This document shows positions 1-5,711 of a DNA stretch of 7,776 bases, piece by piece. The notes below the pieces were generated by a model, which did not search any database, was not told the origin of the DNA, and saw only the letters and a list, made by a program, of their open reading frames with translations. This DNA comes from Bacteroidales bacterium UBA6360 (lineage in GTDB: Bacteria > Bacteroidota > Bacteroidia > Bacteroidales > UBA932): positions 1 to 7,776 of the forward strand of contig DJRM01000118.1 in NCBI GenBank assembly GCA_002440085.1, given 5' to 3'. Each line of letters starts with the position of its first letter. Positions within the stretch are counted from its first letter, which is position 1. Position numbers and translations under genes: made by a program.

Positions 1-96
1 GCTGGAATGGATGCTGGGAATAGCGCTGGGAATGGCGCTGGAATGGATGCTGGGAATAGCGCTGGAATGGGTGCCGGGATGAGTGCCGGGGCGGGA
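1..96 (+). repeat. 12-nt in-frame tandem repeat encoding Ala-Gly-X-X linker
   Basis: Eight consecutive 12-nt units run from base 1 to 96 in the clpC frame and encode AGMD, AGNS, AGNG, AGMD, AGNS, AGMG, AGMS, AGAG. Bases 1-24 and 37-60 are identical, which shows a higher-order 36-nt period and points to recent duplication. The array begins at the window edge, so its full length is unknown. In the protein it falls just before the D1 module (which begins near LLDEFGYDLT), where ClpC proteins carry the flexible linker after the N-domain. Because each unit is a multiple of three, copy-number change would alter linker length without breaking the frame. Confidence 0.9.
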
Positions 97-1911
97 GCGG
101 AGAGGATGCGGACGGAGGAGCAGAGCCTGCTGGATGAGTTCGGGTATGACCTCACGGCGGCCGCCCGGGAGCATCGTTTGGATCCGGTCGTGGGACGCGA
201 GGAGGAAATCATGAGGGTGATTCAGATTCTCGGCAGAAGAAAGAAGAACAACGCGATGCTGATAGGGGACCCGGGCGTGGGCAAGTCGGCGATTGTGGAA
301 GGAATAGCCATACGGATTGCCACCGGGGACACGCCGCCTACCCTTGCCGGGAAAAGGCTGGTTTCGCTTGACATAGCCTCGGTAGTTGCGGGAACGCGCT
401 ACAGAGGGGACTTCGAGAAGAGGCTCAAGGGCATCATGAACGAGATTGCCGCCAATCCGGATGTCATTCTGTTCATAGACGAGTTTCACACCATGATCGG
501 GGCAGGAGGCGGTTCGGGAAGCCTCGACGCGGCGAACATACTCAAGCCCGCCCTCGCACGAGGAGAGATTCAGTGCATCGGAGCGACCACGCTCGACGAA
601 TTCCGGAAGATTGTGGAAAAGGACGGGGCGCTTGACCGGCGCTTCCAGAAAATCATTGTCGAACCCACCTCCTCGGCACAGACACTGTCGATTCTTGAGC
701 GGATGCGTCCGAGATATGAACAGTACCATAGGGTGAACTATCATGAAGATGCGCTTGAGGCCTGCGTGTCGATGTCCGCGAGGTATGTGACGGACAGGTG
801 CCTTCCGGACAAGGCTCTTGACATCATGGATGAGGCGGGTTCGATGGTGCGGCTGCGCGGAGGGAATGCCGTGCGGAGGGAAGACGTCGCGGAGGTAGTT
901 TCCAAGATGACCGGCATACCGGTGAGCAGCGTAGCACAGTCGGAAAGCCTGAGGCTCATGCGGATGGAGAGCCGGCTGGAGCAGCGGATAGTCGGGCAGG
1001 ACGAGGCCGTCGCCGGCGTCGTCCGCGCGATTCGCAGGAATCGCGCCGGGATCAAGGATCCCGCCCGACCGATAGGCACCTTCCTCTTTGTCGGCCCTAC
1101 CGGAGTGGGCAAGACCCAGCTCGCGAAGTCAATAGCGGAGTACCTCTTCGACAGCGAAGACAACATGGTCCGCATCGACATGAGCGAATACTCCGAAAAG
1201 TTCAACGTGTCGAGGCTCATCGGCGCGCCTCCCGGCTATGTGGGCTACGAAGAGGGAGGGCAGCTCAGCGAAAAGGTGCGCCGCAAGCCATACTGCGTCG
1301 TGCTGCTGGACGAGATTGAGAAAGCGCATCCGGATGTGTATAATCTTCTGCTTCAGGTGCTTGACGATGGTCGCCTGACCGACGCCGACGGCAATACCGT
1401 CGATTTCCGCAACACCATCCTCATAATGACCTCCAACGTCGGCTCCCGCGAACTTGATGAATACGGCAGCGGAGTCGGATTCGCCACAGCAGGCAGAAAT
1501 GTCAGCGACAACCGCAGGACAGTCCTCAACAAGGCTCTGAAACGCACTTTTCCGCCGGAGTTCATCAACCGCGTCGACGAGGTGATTTTCTTCGACAGCC
1601 TTACGCCGGAAAGTATCGCGAAGATTGTGAACATAGAACTGAAAAGCCTCCAGAACAGGATTCTCGACGCGGGCTACAGGCTCGACATCGCCCCGGGAGT
1701 GAAAAAGTTCATCGCCGAGGCAGGCTTCGACCCGAGCTACGGAGCGCGTCCGCTGCGAAGGGTCATCCAGCGTTTTGTCGAAGACCCGGTCTCAGAGTTC
1801 ATAATCAGCGACAGAAGCAGAAAGAGCCGCAAGGAAACAGTCCGCCTGCACATCGGGCTCTCTGCCGACAGAAGCCGCACAACAGTCAGCGAAGCAAAGG
1901 CAAAGAAATAG
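1..1911 (+). CDS. clpC: ClpC-type AAA+ protease unfoldase, 5' truncated by window edge, no middle domain
   Basis: Two-ring Hsp100 ATPase that would unfold proteins and feed them to ClpP in the cytoplasm. The frame is open from base 1, so the ATG at 7 is internal; family knowledge places a Clp N-domain upstream of the Ala-Gly linker seen here. Numbering from base 7: D1 Walker A GDPGVGKS 87-94, pore loop GTRYRG from 129, Walker B VILFIDE 153-159, paired arginines R211/R212; D2 Walker A GPTGVGKT 363-370, pore loop GYVG 410-413, Walker B VVLLDE 431-436, arginine finger R522, sensor-2 GAR 579-581. A VGF tripeptide at 490-492 sits where ClpC and ClpA carry the ClpP-docking loop, so ClpP partnership is likely. 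Only about 15 residues separate DEAG (275-278) from the VAEVV segment at 294, so the short coiled-coil middle domain of ClpC is missing, as in ClpA. D1 and D2 sequence otherwise resembles Bacteroidetes ClpC more than ClpA or ClpB. A ClpA-like functional assignment is the main alternative. Confidence 0.93.
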   Translation, partial: AGMDAGNSAGNGAGMDAGNSAGMGAGMSAGAGAERMRTEEQSLLDEFGYDLTAAAREHRLDPVVGREEEIMRVIQILGRRKKNNAMLIGDPGVGKSAIVEGIAIRIATGDTPPTLAGKRLVSLDIASVVAGTRYRGDFEKRLKGIMNEIAANPDVILFIDEFHTMIGAGGGSGSLDAANILKPALARGEIQCIGATTLDEFRKIVEKDGALDRRFQKIIVEPTSSAQTLSILERMRPRYEQYHRVNYHEDALEACVSMSARYVTDRCLPDKALDIMDEAGSMVRLRGGNAVRREDVAEVVSKMTGIPVSSVAQSESLRLMRMESRLEQRIVGQDEAVAGVVRAIRRNRAGIKDPARPIGTFLFVGPTGVGKTQLAKSIAEYLFDSEDNMVRIDMSEYSEKFNVSRLIGAPPGYVGYEEGGQLSEKVRRKPYCVVLLDEIEKAHPDVYNLLLQVLDDGRLTDADGNTVDFRNTILIMTSNVGSRELDEYGSGVGFATAGRNVSDNRRTVLNKALKRTFPPEFINRVDEVIFFDSLTPESIAKIVNIELKSLQNRILDAGYRLDIAPGVKKFIAEAGFDPSYGARPLRRVIQRFVEDPVSEFIISDRSRKSRKETVRLHIGLSADRSRTTVSEAKAKK

Positions 1912-1959
1912 GGCAACTACCATGAAATCAGCGGGCAAGGCACAGATTATGCAATCATT

Positions 1960-1978
1960 GCCGGTGATTGGAACCGGC
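1960..1978 (+). terminator. Small GC hairpin after clpC, possible weak terminator
   Basis: GCCGGT (1960-1965) and ACCGGC (1973-1978) form a 6-bp GC-rich stem with a 7-nt loop, 49 nt past the clpC stop codon and 37 nt before the hydrolase start. There is no proper T tract after it, only TTTT at 1986-1989, so it may be a weak or attenuating terminator, or chance. Confidence 0.3.
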
Positions 1979-2014
1979 CTGCACATTTTGCCGGGTCTAA
2001 AAAATTCAGACAAA

Positions 2015-2971
2015 ATGAGAACAGCATTGAAAACAGCCTTCGCGGGCGCCATTGCGGCGCTTTTGTGTCTCTCCGCCGCTGCACAGCCGCACAAAACGGC
2101 TATGCCCTCACCCGACGGAACCTATATGTTTGCAGAAAGGGACACATGCAAGCTCTATATGGACATATATGAGCCGGCAAAGGGTACGACAAAGTTCGTC
2201 ACCGGCCGGGAAAAGCCGACGGTCATCTTCATGTTCGGCGGCGGATTCGTGGGAGGCCGTCGGAATGATGAAAGCTATATGCCTATGTTCAACGCAATGA
2301 GCAGGGAAGGACTGCGAATCGTCTCCATAGACTACCGCCTCGGACTGAAGGGACAAAAGAATGTGGGACTTGGCAGCGTTGACGCCATTGACAACGCAAT
2401 TCACATTGCCGTAGAAGACCTCTTCAGCGCCACCAATTTCATCATTGACAATGCCAAAGAACTTGGAATTGACCCGGAAAACATCGTCATCATGGGATCC
2501 TCGGCTGGAGCGATATCTGTTCTCCAGGCCGAATATGAGCTGTGCAATGACAGCAGCTGGGCGCAGGTGCTCCCGGAAGATTTCAACTACAAGGGCGTCA
2601 TCTCTCTCGCTGGGGCAATACTCAGCCGCAATGGCGGTCTCAAATATGCACGCACGCCATGCCCGATGGTTCTTTTCCACGGCACTGCGGACAAGGTCGT
2701 GAACTACAAGCAGACGAAATTCTTCAAAATCGGCTGGTACGGTTCAAACACCATCGCCTCTGTCTGCCGCAAGATGGGCTACAACCACTGCATCTACCGC
2801 TTTGAGGGAGCTAGTCATGAAATCGCGGACGCAGGGCTTGAGAACATCCCGGCCATAATGGAATTTCTCGAGGTCAACGTTTCCGACAGCATCCCGCGCT
2901 GCATCGACGCCACCGTCACCGATCCCCGCATCGAGACCTCCACCCTCACCCTCAGCGAGTTATATAATTGA
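2015..2971 (+). CDS. Secreted alpha/beta hydrolase (carboxylesterase-like)
   Basis: Serine hydrolase of the alpha/beta fold, probably an esterase acting outside the cytoplasm; the substrate cannot be read from sequence. I place the start at the ATG at 2015 (318 aa), not the in-frame ATG at 1922, because residues 1-24 then form a standard signal peptide: MRTALK, a hydrophobic core, and an Ala-rich end (LSAAA before QPH) fitting signal peptidase I. The triad is visible: nucleophile Ser163 in GSSAG, Asp226 in HGTADK, His268 in GASHE. The oxyanion segment reads FGGGF (GGG at 75-77), with Phe where many esterases have His. The gene follows clpC in the same direction with a 103-nt gap and ends inside a palindromic terminator. 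Co-transcription with clpC is possible but not shown, and no functional link is apparent. Acetyl-xylan or feruloyl esterase roles are possible but unsupported by neighbours. Confidence 0.87.
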   Translation: MRTALKTAFAGAIAALLCLSAAAQPHKTAMPSPDGTYMFAERDTCKLYMDIYEPAKGTTKFVTGREKPTVIFMFGGGFVGGRRNDESYMPMFNAMSREGLRIVSIDYRLGLKGQKNVGLGSVDAIDNAIHIAVEDLFSATNFIIDNAKELGIDPENIVIMGSSAGAISVLQAEYELCNDSSWAQVLPEDFNYKGVISLAGAILSRNGGLKYARTPCPMVLFHGTADKVVNYKQTKFFKIGWYGSNTIASVCRKMGYNHCIYRFEGASHEIADAGLENIPAIMEFLEVNVSDSIPRCIDATVTDPRIETSTLTLSELYN

Positions 2972-3005
2972 AAAATGCCGGTTTAACCGGCATTTTTCAA
3001 TTATA
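2963..3005. terminator. Bidirectional terminator, perfect 43-nt palindrome over two stop codons
   Basis: Arms of 21 nt at 2963-2983 and 2985-3005 are exact reverse complements around a single central T (2984). In RNA the core would be GCCGG pairing with CCGGC over a short loop, flanked by an A5 run on one side and a T5 run on the other, the layout of an intrinsic terminator in both directions. The hydrolase stop (TGA 2969-2971) and the uridine phosphorylase stop (TAA, complement of 3001-3003) both lie within the arms. Confidence 0.92.
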
Positions 3006-3873
3006 GTTCAGACATTTTCCGAAGACAAAGTTCAACTAACTTTCGCACCTGCGCCTTATAGTCAGGATTGCTGCTGCCGATGTGCCGGTTGGCGATGGCA
3101 CAGCATACCGTACCGGCGTGATGGCCGAGGTGTGCGGCGATTCCGGCCACTGCGGAGCCCTCCATCTCGAAGTTGGTGATGCGGCGACCGTCAAACTCAA
3201 AGCTCTCGAACTTGTCAACCATATCCGGCATCGCGAGCTGCATACGGAGGACACGTCCCTGAGGGCCGTAGAACCCGGATGCGGCAATCGTCATTCCCCT
3301 GACAGTGCAGTCGCTGAATTTGTCGATCAGCTTCTGGCTCGCCTTCACGAAATACGGGTCAGGAAGGTGCTTCGCCCAGCCCACGTGCTTCTTGAATGCC
3401 TCCTCGATTTCCGGCATGGCAATCTTGTCTCGGTCGGCGTACCAGTTGAGAAGACCGTCGCAGCCCACCGAAATGTGGGAGAAGATGAACGAACCGAGGG
3501 GAATATCCGGCTGAATCGCGCCGCAGGTCCCTATTCGGAGAATGTTCAGGGAGCGCTTCTGTTCCTTGATTTCGCGAGTCTTGAAATCGATGTTTGCAAG
3601 GGCGTCAAGCTCGTTCATCACGATGTCGATGTTGTCGCAGCCGATTCCGGTCGAAACGATAGTAAAACGCTTCCCGTTGAATTTGCCGGTAGTTGTCACG
3701 AACTCCCTTGAGGCATGACGGAACTCGATGTCGGTAAGGTACTCAGCGACCATATCCACACGTCCAGGATCTCCCACAAGTATCACGTTGTCAGCGAGTT
3801 CCTCCGGCTTGAGATGAAGATGGAAAACGGAGCCGTCCCCGTTGATTATAAGCTCTGATTCTGCTATACGCAT
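3001..3873 (-). CDS. udp: Uridine phosphorylase (nucleoside phosphorylase family)
   Basis: Cytoplasmic enzyme of pyrimidine salvage, expected to split uridine with phosphate into uracil and ribose-1-phosphate. It is 290 aa, longer than the roughly 253 aa of E. coli Udp, the extra lying mostly at the N-terminus and mid-protein. Family motifs are present in order: phosphate-binding VGDPGR 33-38, STGIGCDN 74-81, RIGTCGAI 113-120 (R113 matches the phosphate-contacting Arg of E. coli Udp), FYGPQGR 201-207 and NFEMEGSA 234-241. Gln205 and Arg207 fit the Gln-X-Arg pair that recognises uracil in Udp, and E236-M237-E238 the ribose-contacting EME. This favours uridine over purine substrates, though 2'-deoxyuridine, thymidine or nucleoside analogues could also be accepted. 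The start ATG is at 3873 and begins MRIAES. The gene stands alone, convergent with the hydrolase and divergent from the DUF4293 gene. Confidence 0.9.
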   Translation of the reverse strand: MRIAESELIINGDGSVFHLHLKPEELADNVILVGDPGRVDMVAEYLTDIEFRHASREFVTTTGKFNGKRFTIVSTGIGCDNIDIVMNELDALANIDFKTREIKEQKRSLNILRIGTCGAIQPDIPLGSFIFSHISVGCDGLLNWYADRDKIAMPEIEEAFKKHVGWAKHLPDPYFVKASQKLIDKFSDCTVRGMTIAASGFYGPQGRVLRMQLAMPDMVDKFESFEFDGRRITNFEMEGSAVAGIAAHLGHHAGTVCCAIANRHIGSSNPDYKAQVRKLVELCLRKMSEL

Positions 3874-3959
3874 AATTCGTTGATTTTAATATTAAACAAA
3901 AAGACCTCCGCAAGTTAACATTTCTAACCAAAATGCCCTTGCGTCAGACACATATATTG

Positions 3960-3967
3960 CAAATATA
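3960..3967 (-). promoter_or_regulatory. Candidate -7 box for uridine phosphorylase gene
   Basis: On the minus strand this reads TATATTTG, an exact TAnnTTTG Bacteroidetes -7 box about 87 nt upstream of the start codon. A TTG lies 24 nt further upstream (complement of 3992-3994), longer than the usual 19-21 nt spacing, so the -33 part is weak. Confidence 0.4.
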
Positions 3968-3998
3968 GTCAATTTTCCGGAATATATTTGCCAACGGA

Positions 3999-4030
3999 TT
4001 TCTCCGAATGGGCAGTTTTTGCTATTTTTG
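3999..4030 (+). promoter_or_regulatory. Candidate promoter for DUF4293 gene
   Basis: TTTC (3999-4002), a 20-nt spacer and TATTTTTG (4023-4030) fit the Bacteroidetes TTTG / TAnnTTTG arrangement with one mismatch in the -33 part. If used, it gives a leader of about 200 nt that contains all of element A. Alternative -7 boxes lie at 3983-3990 and, inside element A, at 4079-4086. Confidence 0.4.
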
Positions 4031-4049
4031 CATCCGATTAAGAAATGTG

Positions 4050-4190
4050 AAAAAATAAGTTGCCTCAGATTGGGGATTTATTTTTGAGTATAGATTTCTT
4101 TTGGAAGAGGGAGTGTACTGGAGGTACATGACCGATGAGAAAAGGGATATAGACCAAAAAGAAGCCACAAGATGATGCAAGTTATTTTTT
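4050..4190 (+). repeat. Element A: intergenic nested inverted repeat, MITE- or structured-RNA-like
   Basis: This 141-nt block folds back on itself at three levels. The ends 4050-4063 and 4177-4190 pair at 13 of 14 positions. TTTCTTTTGG-type bases at 4096-4104 pair with 4154-4163 with one bulged A. The centre pairs TGTAC (4114-4118) with GTACA (4124-4128) around TGGAG. It has no coding potential. Its left part (TCAG, then TATTTTTGAG at 4079-4088, then AGATTT) and right part (CCGA, GAGAAAAG at 4132-4144) recur around the hairpin of element B near the window end, which supports a dispersed family. The outer 14-nt ends are not found in element B, and no clear target duplication is visible, so transposition is unproven. 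Confidence 0.6.
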
Positions 4191-4234
4191 GAAGATTTCT
4201 AAACAAAAACAAGTTGAACTAAACGCAATAAATT

Positions 4235-4663
4235 ATGTGGCAAAGGATTCAAACCCTATATCTGGCAATCGCCACGGCGCTGCTGACATCCATGTTCTTC
4301 TGCAAGTTCGCTACCATCATCGGCTGCGACGGAGCTGAAGCGACAATCAAATATTTCGAGAAGGTCCCCTACTGCTTCCTCCTCATCGTGACGCTAATAG
4401 GCAACGTGTTCTCCCTGTTCGCTTTCAAAATAAGGATTCCGCAAATGAGGGTCGCGACTCTCTCGGCGATAAACCTTTTCGCGTTCCAAGTGTGGATACT
4501 AGTGGATGTGGTGCGCGGATGGAACGAGATGGTGTTCTCGGTGACGGCGCTCTTCCCTCTCGTCGCTATGATCTTAGACATACTTGCTGCACGAAACATC
4601 ATGCTTGACGAGGCGATGGTGCAGTCTGCCTCACGCCTGCGCGCATCAAAACGGCGTAAATAA
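4235..4663 (+). CDS. DUF4293 family inner-membrane protein
   Basis: Small integral membrane protein of 142 aa, matching the Bacteroidetes DUF4293 pattern: it opens with MWQRIQTLYL, carries four hydrophobic helices (about 7-29, 45-65, 71-93 and 100-119), and ends in a basic tail with the family-typical DEAMVQSASRLR stretch (125-136). The function of the family is not known and nothing here reveals one; no catalytic residues are evident. The ATG at 4235 is chosen because it gives the family's usual N-terminus directly before helix 1. The gene is preceded by a long AT-rich leader with element A and faces the LytTR gene with only 17 nt between stop codons. A link between this protein and the neighbouring membrane-bound regulator cannot be inferred from a convergent arrangement. 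Confidence 0.83.
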   Translation: MWQRIQTLYLAIATALLTSMFFCKFATIIGCDGAEATIKYFEKVPYCFLLIVTLIGNVFSLFAFKIRIPQMRVATLSAINLFAFQVWILVDVVRGWNEMVFSVTALFPLVAMILDILAARNIMLDEAMVQSASRLRASKRRK

Positions 4664-4666
4664 AGG

Positions 4667-4678
4667 GCGGATTGCCGC
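4667..4678. terminator. Short hairpin in convergent gap, weak terminator candidate
   Basis: GCGG-ATTG-CCGC forms a 4-bp GC stem in the 17-nt gap between the convergent DUF4293 and LytTR genes, followed by TTT on the plus side and preceded by AAATAAA, giving T-rich sequence on the minus side. It is short, so confidence is low. Confidence 0.3.
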
Positions 4679-4680
4679 GT

Positions 4681-5535
4681 TTAAGAAAACCTGGCAAGAA
4701 CCGCCTTCTCGTAGGTCTTGGTGACGGGGATGTTCTGGATGTTCTCGCGGTCAAGTTCGAGGACAAACGCGTCGCCTTCCTTGCGCAGGACCTTTACATG
4801 TTCGGTGTTCACGACATATTTTCTGTGACAGCGGACGAGGGTGCTGTCACGGAAAGTCTCCTCGACGGTCTTCAGGCGGCAGCGGAGCATGTACTGCTTG
4901 AGTTCTCCGTTGCCGTCGTCATACCACACCTTTATATAGTTGTCATCCGACTCGATGTAGTAGAGATTCTGCCGGCGCACCGAGAAACGCAGGGTGCCCC
5001 CGATGTCGAACAAGGTAATCTTCTGGTCGTCTTCAACTTGCGGCGGCTCATCCGTCACGACATTGCTGTAGTTCATAAGACGGATAATTTTCTCCTTTTC
5101 GACCACCATAAAGTATAGGGTCGATATCACGTAAGGCACCCCCAGCGATATTGTCCCATATAGCAGGGACTTCAGAAAAACATCATACACCGTCATATCC
5201 TCCGGGAGCTCGGAAATCAGAACCGTCATTCCGGTGTATATCCCGCATATCAGCACGACCTCGGCAATGCACCAGAGGACATAATGCCAGACTTTCATCT
5301 CGAAGAGATATTTTGTCTTGTACATCACTATCCTGCTGATAACCAAAACAATGATACTTAAAAAGAAGAACAGCAGAGTGTACAGAAAACGCGACGAATA
5401 GCCGAGTTCGAACCATGCCGACGGCGAAAACGGAACATACAGATTCATGAAAACGACGGCAAACAACACGGAAAATGTCACTTGACCGAGAAGCTGAAAT
5501 TTATCTAAAAGATAACGCGGCAGCTGTTTGTTCAT
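4681..5535 (-). CDS. Membrane-anchored LytTR-family transcription regulator
   Basis: Predicted DNA-binding regulator of 284 aa held in the inner membrane. Residues 1-145 contain four hydrophobic helices (about 16-36, 50-70, 83-104 and 121-144). A short charged linker follows, and a LytTR domain fills about 172-281. The LytTR hallmark is clear: LYYIESDDNYIKVW (191-204), then STLVRCHRKYVVN (231-243), close to the FxRxHRSYIVN signature, and VTKTYEKAVL near the end. No receiver domain or histidine kinase domain is present, and no kinase gene adjoins, so it is an orphan regulator rather than a two-component response regulator. In such a layout the membrane part is the likely sensor or anchor; its signal is unknown. 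It is transcribed divergently from fabF and has a good promoter of its own, so control of fabF or of itself is plausible but inferred only from position. Confidence 0.87.
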   Translation of the reverse strand: MNKQLPRYLLDKFQLLGQVTFSVLFAVVFMNLYVPFSPSAWFELGYSSRFLYTLLFFFLSIIVLVISRIVMYKTKYLFEMKVWHYVLWCIAEVVLICGIYTGMTVLISELPEDMTVYDVFLKSLLYGTISLGVPYVISTLYFMVVEKEKIIRLMNYSNVVTDEPPQVEDDQKITLFDIGGTLRFSVRRQNLYYIESDDNYIKVWYDDGNGELKQYMLRCRLKTVEETFRDSTLVRCHRKYVVNTEHVKVLRKEGDAFVLELDRENIQNIPVTKTYEKAVLARFS

Positions 5536-5601
5536 ATTGAGTTCTCTTTTGATCCGTTAATACCAGGTTATTTCCGAAAGCCAGCACATATGTAGGCGTT
5601 G

Positions 5602-5633
5602 CAAAAATATTAATTTCGCGGCAAATTGACAAA
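5602..5633 (-). promoter_or_regulatory. Bacteroidetes-type promoter of the LytTR gene
   Basis: On the minus strand TTTG (complement of 5630-5633), a 20-nt spacer and TATTTTTG (complement of 5602-5609) match the Bacteroidetes TTTG-N19-21-TAnnTTTG consensus fully. Initiation would fall near 5595, giving a leader of about 60 nt. Confidence 0.68.
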
Positions 5634-5673
5634 TCAAGTTCCCGCACAGGATAGGAAGCTGTTGAAATTTGAG

Positions 5674-5681
5674 TATCTTTG
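5674..5681 (+). promoter_or_regulatory. -7 box of fabF
   Basis: TATCTTTG is an exact TAnnTTTG box 31 nt upstream of the fabF ATG; initiation near 5688 would leave a leader of about 24 nt. No TTG is found at the usual -33 spacing, so it may need an activator or be weak. Confidence 0.5.
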
Positions 5682-5711
5682 CATACGGACAGACATAAAA
5701 ACTTTATTAAT

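Larger units (their letters stand above)
3874..4234. other. Divergent intergenic region, 361 nt, no gene
   Basis: AT-rich gap between the divergent udp and DUF4293 genes, with no credible open reading frame. It holds promoter-like boxes in both directions near 3957-4030 and the folded element A at 4050-4190. A further TATATTTG box occurs on the plus strand at 3983-3990 (a TTG at 3957-3959 is 23 nt upstream). No tRNA or recognisable riboswitch was seen. Confidence 0.7.

Noticed and set aside
7..9. ATG at 7 as the start of the ClpC protein
   Set aside because: It lies inside a repeat unit of an array that already runs at base 1 in the same open frame, and ClpC proteins have an N-domain before such a linker; the gene is truncated by the window.
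1..96. CRISPR-like array
   Set aside because: Units are 12 nt, contiguous and in-frame, with no spacers.
1958..1990. Promoter for the hydrolase (TTG-N22-ACATTTTG)
   Set aside because: The -7 part lacks the TA and the spacing is long; too weak to list.
1922..2014. Upstream ATG giving the hydrolase 31 more residues
   Set aside because: It would bury the clear signal peptide 31 residues inside the protein; the ATG at 2015 puts it at the N-terminus.
2015..2090. Lipoprotein signal in the hydrolase (Cys near residue 17)
   Set aside because: The residues before the Cys (Ala-Leu-Leu) do not fit a lipobox, while a signal peptidase I site follows at the Ala run.
2108..2680. 190-residue antisense reading frame
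   Set aside because: It mirrors the hydrolase coding region, which has an intact catalytic triad; the antisense product matches nothing I recognise.
3082..3711. 209-residue plus-strand frame opposite udp
   Set aside because: Shadow of the uridine phosphorylase gene, whose motifs are complete.
5553..5561. LytTR-type binding site TCCGTTAAT upstream of the LytTR gene
   Set aside because: It fits a loose LytTR half-site, but no second half-site at the usual spacing was found, so it may be chance.
5679..5711. TTG start adding 11 residues to FabF
   Set aside because: The TTG is part of the TATCTTTG -7 box and would lie upstream of the transcript start; the ATG at 5712 gives the standard FabF N-terminus.
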